Made by a program: the position numbers and the translations under genes. Below the pieces are notes generated by a model that was not told the DNA's origin, did no database searches, and saw only the letters and a list, made by a program, of their open reading frames with translations. A stretch of 6,827 bases of DNA. Source: a bacterium. Its GTDB lineage: Bacteria > NPL-UPA2 > JAUVJM01. The DNA is taken from positions 1 to 6,827 of the forward strand of contig JAUVJM010000074.1 in the NCBI GenBank assembly GCA_030596585.1. Direction: 5' to 3'. Each line of letters opens with the position of its first letter. Positions within the stretch are counted from its first letter, which is position 1. Positions 4,761 through 6,827 of this stretch are shown here, piece by piece.

Positions 4761-6535
4761 ATTTCCTTTATGCTTCTTGCCGCAGGAGAATCTCCATACT
4801 CAACCACAGAAAGCTTTTCTATCTGTGCTTCCGTCACCTTCTCATCATAGGGTATTGTGCCTATAAACTCAACCGTAGACTGCCCGGCAAATTGCCTTAT
4901 TTTTTCTGTCATCTCATTATTCAAATCAGACTTGTTTACCACAATTCCTGCTTTGATTCCAAAATGTCTTGCCACATCAAGAACGCGCTTCATATCATGG
5001 ATTCCTGAAACAGTCGGCTCTGTTACAGCGAGAGCATAGTCTGCACCGGTGAGAGAAGCTATTACAGGGCAGCCTGTGCCGGGGGACCCGTCTATTATCA
5101 CCTTGTCGGCATTTACGCGATTGGATTCTTCAACTGCTTTTGTTCTCACCAGCGTAACAAGCCTGCCTGAATTTTCCTCTGCAGGTAGAAGTTTGGCATG
5201 AGTCATAGGACCCAATCTTGTCTTTGATATGAACCATTCTCCGTTGATTGCATCACTCAACTTTACAGCTTCATCTTTGCACACAAGATAACACACTCCG
5301 CATCCCTCGCAAGATATCTGGTTAATACGGCATTTCCCGCTTTCCACTTCCTCAACGGCGGAAAATCTGCATTCCTCCATACATCTTCCGCATCCGGTGC
5401 ATTTAACCTCATCGATTTCAGCTAACTTACTGCCGCTGAACGCTCCCCTTTCCTTTATCTCCGGCTGTACAATAAGATGCAGGTCAGCCGCATCCACATC
5501 GCAGTCCGAAATCACCTTGTTTTCAGCTAAAGCGGCAAAACAAGCAGCCACTGATGTTTTTCCGGTTCCGCCCTTCCCGCTTATTATAACAAGTTCCATC
5601 GGTTTTCTCTCAAAAGCAGTTGTTTCGGCTTTTGTGATTTCACCGGCGGGAAATTCCGTCCGGACTACCTTTCCTACAACTCTTTTCTCTCCTGCCTTTT
5701 TCTTCATCTCCCCAGCAATATCCTGGAATAACTTCCTGTATTCAGGAAGTTCCTCAACAACCATACCACCGACAGAGTACACTTCTGCTATTTTTCTATC
5801 ATCCGGAATTTCTCCCAGTACTTCCAGGTTTGCATCCTTCAAATATTCCTTCAGTTCGCTATTTCTATATTCAGCACGGTTAACGAGCACAACCGGTTCC
5901 TGATTTATCTCCCTGCACATATTCACTGCAAGCCGCAAGTCATTAACGCTAAAAGGAGTCGGGTCAGTAACAAGCACACATAAATCGGCATCCTTCACAG
6001 TTTCTACAACAGGACATGCGGTTCCGGGGGAAGAATCATATATATCTATGCCTCCGCCTGCATATTCCTTGACTTTCTTGACCAGTCTTGGAGACATCCC
6101 GCCTTCAGCAGTTTTAAGAAGTGCATAATGAAAATCGATGTTCCCGCTCTTTCCATGTTTGATGACACCTATTTTCCTCTTTCTCTCAACAATTGCATCC
6201 ACGGGGCAAACTATTTTGCATGCTCCACACGCATGGCATAGCTCCGGAAAGAAAAGGACTTTATCCTTTACCACGGCTATGGCATTGTAAGTACAAGCTT
6301 CCGCGCATTTTCCGCAGTGGATGCATTTTTCCTCATCAACTCCCATAGGCGAGAGAATTTCCACATCCTCTTCCTTTTTAATCTCCGGTTTCAAAAAAAG
6401 GTGCCCGTTAGGTTCTTCCACATCACAATCAAGATAGGACACTCTCTCCCCGCAATCAGCCAGACTTGCCGCTATATTCGTAGAGACGAAGGTTTTACCC
6501 GTTCCGCCCTTCCCGCTTGAAATTGCTATTTTCAT
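4739..6535 (-). CDS. Tandem-fused MinD/ParA-type ATPase with two inserted ferredoxin domains (COG1149 x2)
   Basis: This 598-residue cytoplasmic protein is two MinD-superfamily P-loop ATPases, each with an inserted 2[4Fe-4S] ferredoxin-like domain, joined end to end. Half 1 has the deviant Walker A SGKGGTGKT (7-15), the switch DCDVEEPN (36-43), quartets Cys71/74/77/81 and Cys100/103/106/110, and DSSPGTACP (167-175). Half 2 repeats the order: SGKGGTGKT (319-327), DCDVDAADLH (344-353), Cys379/382/385/389, Cys409/412/415/419 and DGSPGTGCP (482-490). Both signature lysine pairs and all 16 cluster cysteines are intact, so both units should be active. In other genomes these are usually two adjacent genes of about 280-295 residues each. 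The junction is a charged linker, about 275-312; Met313 could be a relic start but has only a weak GAGAG upstream. ATG 6535 has GGGAGG 7 bases upstream. The relatives Mrp/NBP35 carry Fe-S clusters, so Fe-S assembly or redox-gated ATPase action is inferred. It is led by a Fur-box promoter and overlaps the radical SAM gene. Confidence 0.93.
   Translation of the reverse strand: MKIAISSGKGGTGKTFVSTNIAASLADCGERVSYLDCDVEEPNGHLFLKPEIKKEEDVEILSPMGVDEEKCIHCGKCAEACTYNAIAVVKDKVLFFPELCHACGACKIVCPVDAIVERKRKIGVIKHGKSGNIDFHYALLKTAEGGMSPRLVKKVKEYAGGGIDIYDSSPGTACPVVETVKDADLCVLVTDPTPFSVNDLRLAVNMCREINQEPVVLVNRAEYRNSELKEYLKDANLEVLGEIPDDRKIAEVYSVGGMVVEELPEYRKLFQDIAGEMKKKAGEKRVVGKVVRTEFPAGEITKAETTAFERKPMELVIISGKGGTGKTSVAACFAALAENKVISDCDVDAADLHLIVQPEIKERGAFSGSKLAEIDEVKCTGCGRCMEECRFSAVEEVESGKCRINQISCEGCGVCYLVCKDEAVKLSDAINGEWFISKTRLGPMTHAKLLPAEENSGRLVTLVRTKAVEESNRVNADKVIIDGSPGTGCPVIASLTGADYALAVTEPTVSGIHDMKRVLDVARHFGIKAGIVVNKSDLNNEMTEKIRQFAGQSTVEFIGTIPYDEKVTEAQIEKLSVVEYGDSPAARSIKEIWERIKK
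4740..4755 (-). promoter_or_regulatory. Alternative ribosome site and GTG start for the radical SAM gene
   Basis: AAAGGA (4755-4750) precedes GTG (4742-4740) by 7 bases. The GTG shares two bases with the TGA stop (4741-4739) of the ATPase gene, forming GTGA, a classic arrangement for coupled termination and reinitiation. The longer ATG form would add MGKDKK, a lysine-rich tail not typical of the family as I recall it. Confidence 0.6.
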
Positions 6536-6553
6536 GTTTTTGCCTCCCAGGCA

Positions 6554-6626
6554 TGCATAGAGCTGTACATCCTCTCTTTACTAATTGATAATGATTGTCA
6601 TTACCAATTAGAATGTACACTATGCA
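6554..6626. repeat. Nested inverted repeat around the Fur operator
   Basis: Outside the Fur palindrome, TGCATAG (6554-6560) and TGTACAT (6564-6570) on the left face their exact complements ATGTACA (6613-6619) and CTATGCA (6620-6626) on the right. The right copies overlap the -10 and spacer; the left copies lie in the leader. The arms are not equally distant from the centre (about 29 and 20 bases), so this may be a second operator pair or a remnant of a duplication. Confidence 0.6.
6587..6605. promoter_or_regulatory. Fur box (iron-responsive operator)
   Basis: Read on the minus strand the site is GGTAATGACAATCATTATC, matching 17 of 19 bases of the classical Fur consensus GATAATGATAATCATTATC. 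It lies within a 31-base inverted repeat, CTAATTG...CAATTAG (6581-6611), with 13 of 15 pairs matching. It starts 6 bases downstream of the -10 and covers the expected start point, so an iron-loaded Fur would block transcription of the ATPase-radical SAM unit. The site is seen; Fur itself is not in the window. Confidence 0.85.
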
Positions 6627-6640
6627 CAAATTCCTGTCAA
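6612..6640 (-). promoter_or_regulatory. Sigma70 promoter of the ATPase-radical SAM unit
   Basis: A perfect -35, TTGACA (6640-6635), is 17 bases from TACATT (6617-6612, 4 of 6, keeping the key first TA and last T). A T8 tract (6652-6645) just upstream of the -35 resembles an UP element. The start point should fall near 6604-6606, giving a leader of about 70 bases before the ATG at 6535. Confidence 0.75.
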
Positions 6641-6729
6641 GCCCAAAAAAAATCACCTGTGGAAATTCAAACGGAGGACAAGGGTAATGATGGGGTGGAC
6701 GATAGAAACCATCCAGGACAACCAAGGGA

Positions 6730-6827
6730 TTATTCCCCGGTGCCGGACATCTTCTTGAGATTATTGAAGCTTATGGCAAGACTTTCGAAGGGGTCGCGTT
6801 GGCAGATATCCTGCTCTACAATATACC
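6730..6827 (-). CDS. C-terminal end of an unidentified protein (enters from beyond the window)
   Basis: A minus-strand frame enters at the right edge and runs 31 full codons to TAA at 6732-6730, ending YIVEQDICQRDPFESLAISF then NNLKKMSGTGE. The composition (mixed charged and hydrophobic, amphipathic helix-like end) is protein-like, the strand agrees with all its neighbours, and the gap to the next gene holds a promoter, as expected after a gene end. I do not recognise the family. No clear terminator hairpin follows; only the T8 tract at 6652-6645 is seen. With so few residues, chance remains possible. Confidence 0.5.
   Translation of the reverse strand, partial: YIVEQDICQRDPFESLAISFNNLKKMSGTGE

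Noticed and set aside
5590..5640. Possible missed stop or frameshift making an artificial fusion of two ATPase genes
   Set aside because: The linker reads through in frame without stops, is plausible in composition, and Met313 has no strong ribosome site; read data would be needed to go further.
5397..5903. 168-codon plus-strand frame rich in Ser, Phe and Pro
   Set aside because: It is antisense to the ATPase fusion, whose protein motifs are unmistakable, and has the composition of a shadow frame.
6495..6725. 76-codon minus-strand frame across the promoter region
   Set aside because: It covers the promoter, Fur box and leader, overlaps the ATPase start, lacks a good ribosome site and is rich in odd His/Cys/Pro runs.
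6687..6758. 23-codon plus-strand frame with GGAGG 9 bases upstream
   Set aside because: The ribosome site is good, but the peptide is short, without motif, points against every neighbour and overlaps the better-supported minus-strand gene end; no plus-strand promoter of proper spacing was found.

Overview
All the genes in this window read on the minus strand, and they look like a chromosomal stretch from an anaerobic bacterium. The reasons are a formate-tetrahydrofolate ligase (C1/Wood-Ljungdahl-type folate chemistry), a MinD-type ATPase carrying four 2[4Fe-4S]-type cysteine quartets, a TYW1-like radical SAM enzyme, and MITE-like palindromic repeats in the intergenic DNA. The sequence does not let me name a phylum. 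The host carries strong Shine-Dalgarno sites and sigma70-like promoters.

Layout, read right to left in the direction of transcription. At 6827-6730 is the C-terminal end of an unidentified gene. At 6640-6554 is a clear regulatory region: TTGACA, a 17-nt spacer, TACATT, then a near-consensus Fur box just downstream of the -10, all inside a larger nested inverted repeat. At 6535-4739 is a 598-residue protein made of two fused MinD/ParA ATPase units, each with an inserted ferredoxin domain. At 4760 (or 4742)-3789 is an overlapping radical SAM gene with a C-terminal winged-helix-like domain. At 3788-3480 is a 309-base gap holding two unrelated palindromic repeats. At 3479-2823 is an MBL-fold hydrolase of the COG1237 type. 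At 2752-1055 is fhs. At 972-835 is a 45-residue, very basic Cys/His protein. At 831-268 is a ComEA-like DNA-binding protein, followed by a Rho-independent terminator (265-219). At 181-1 is the start of a small single-pass membrane protein.

How the genes fit together. The ATPase fusion and the radical SAM gene are translationally coupled and probably form one Fur/iron-controlled transcript. With the nearby MBL hydrolase they resemble the iron-sulfur/MinD-radical SAM neighbourhoods of anaerobes, whose biochemical role is still unsettled. Fhs supplies 10-formyl-tetrahydrofolate. The mini-protein and ComEA form a tight two-gene unit concerned with nucleic acid, judging by composition and family. 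The most noteworthy items are the fused double ATPase under a Fur operator, the alternative GTGA-overlap start of the radical SAM gene, and the unlisted small Cys/His gene upstream of comEA.
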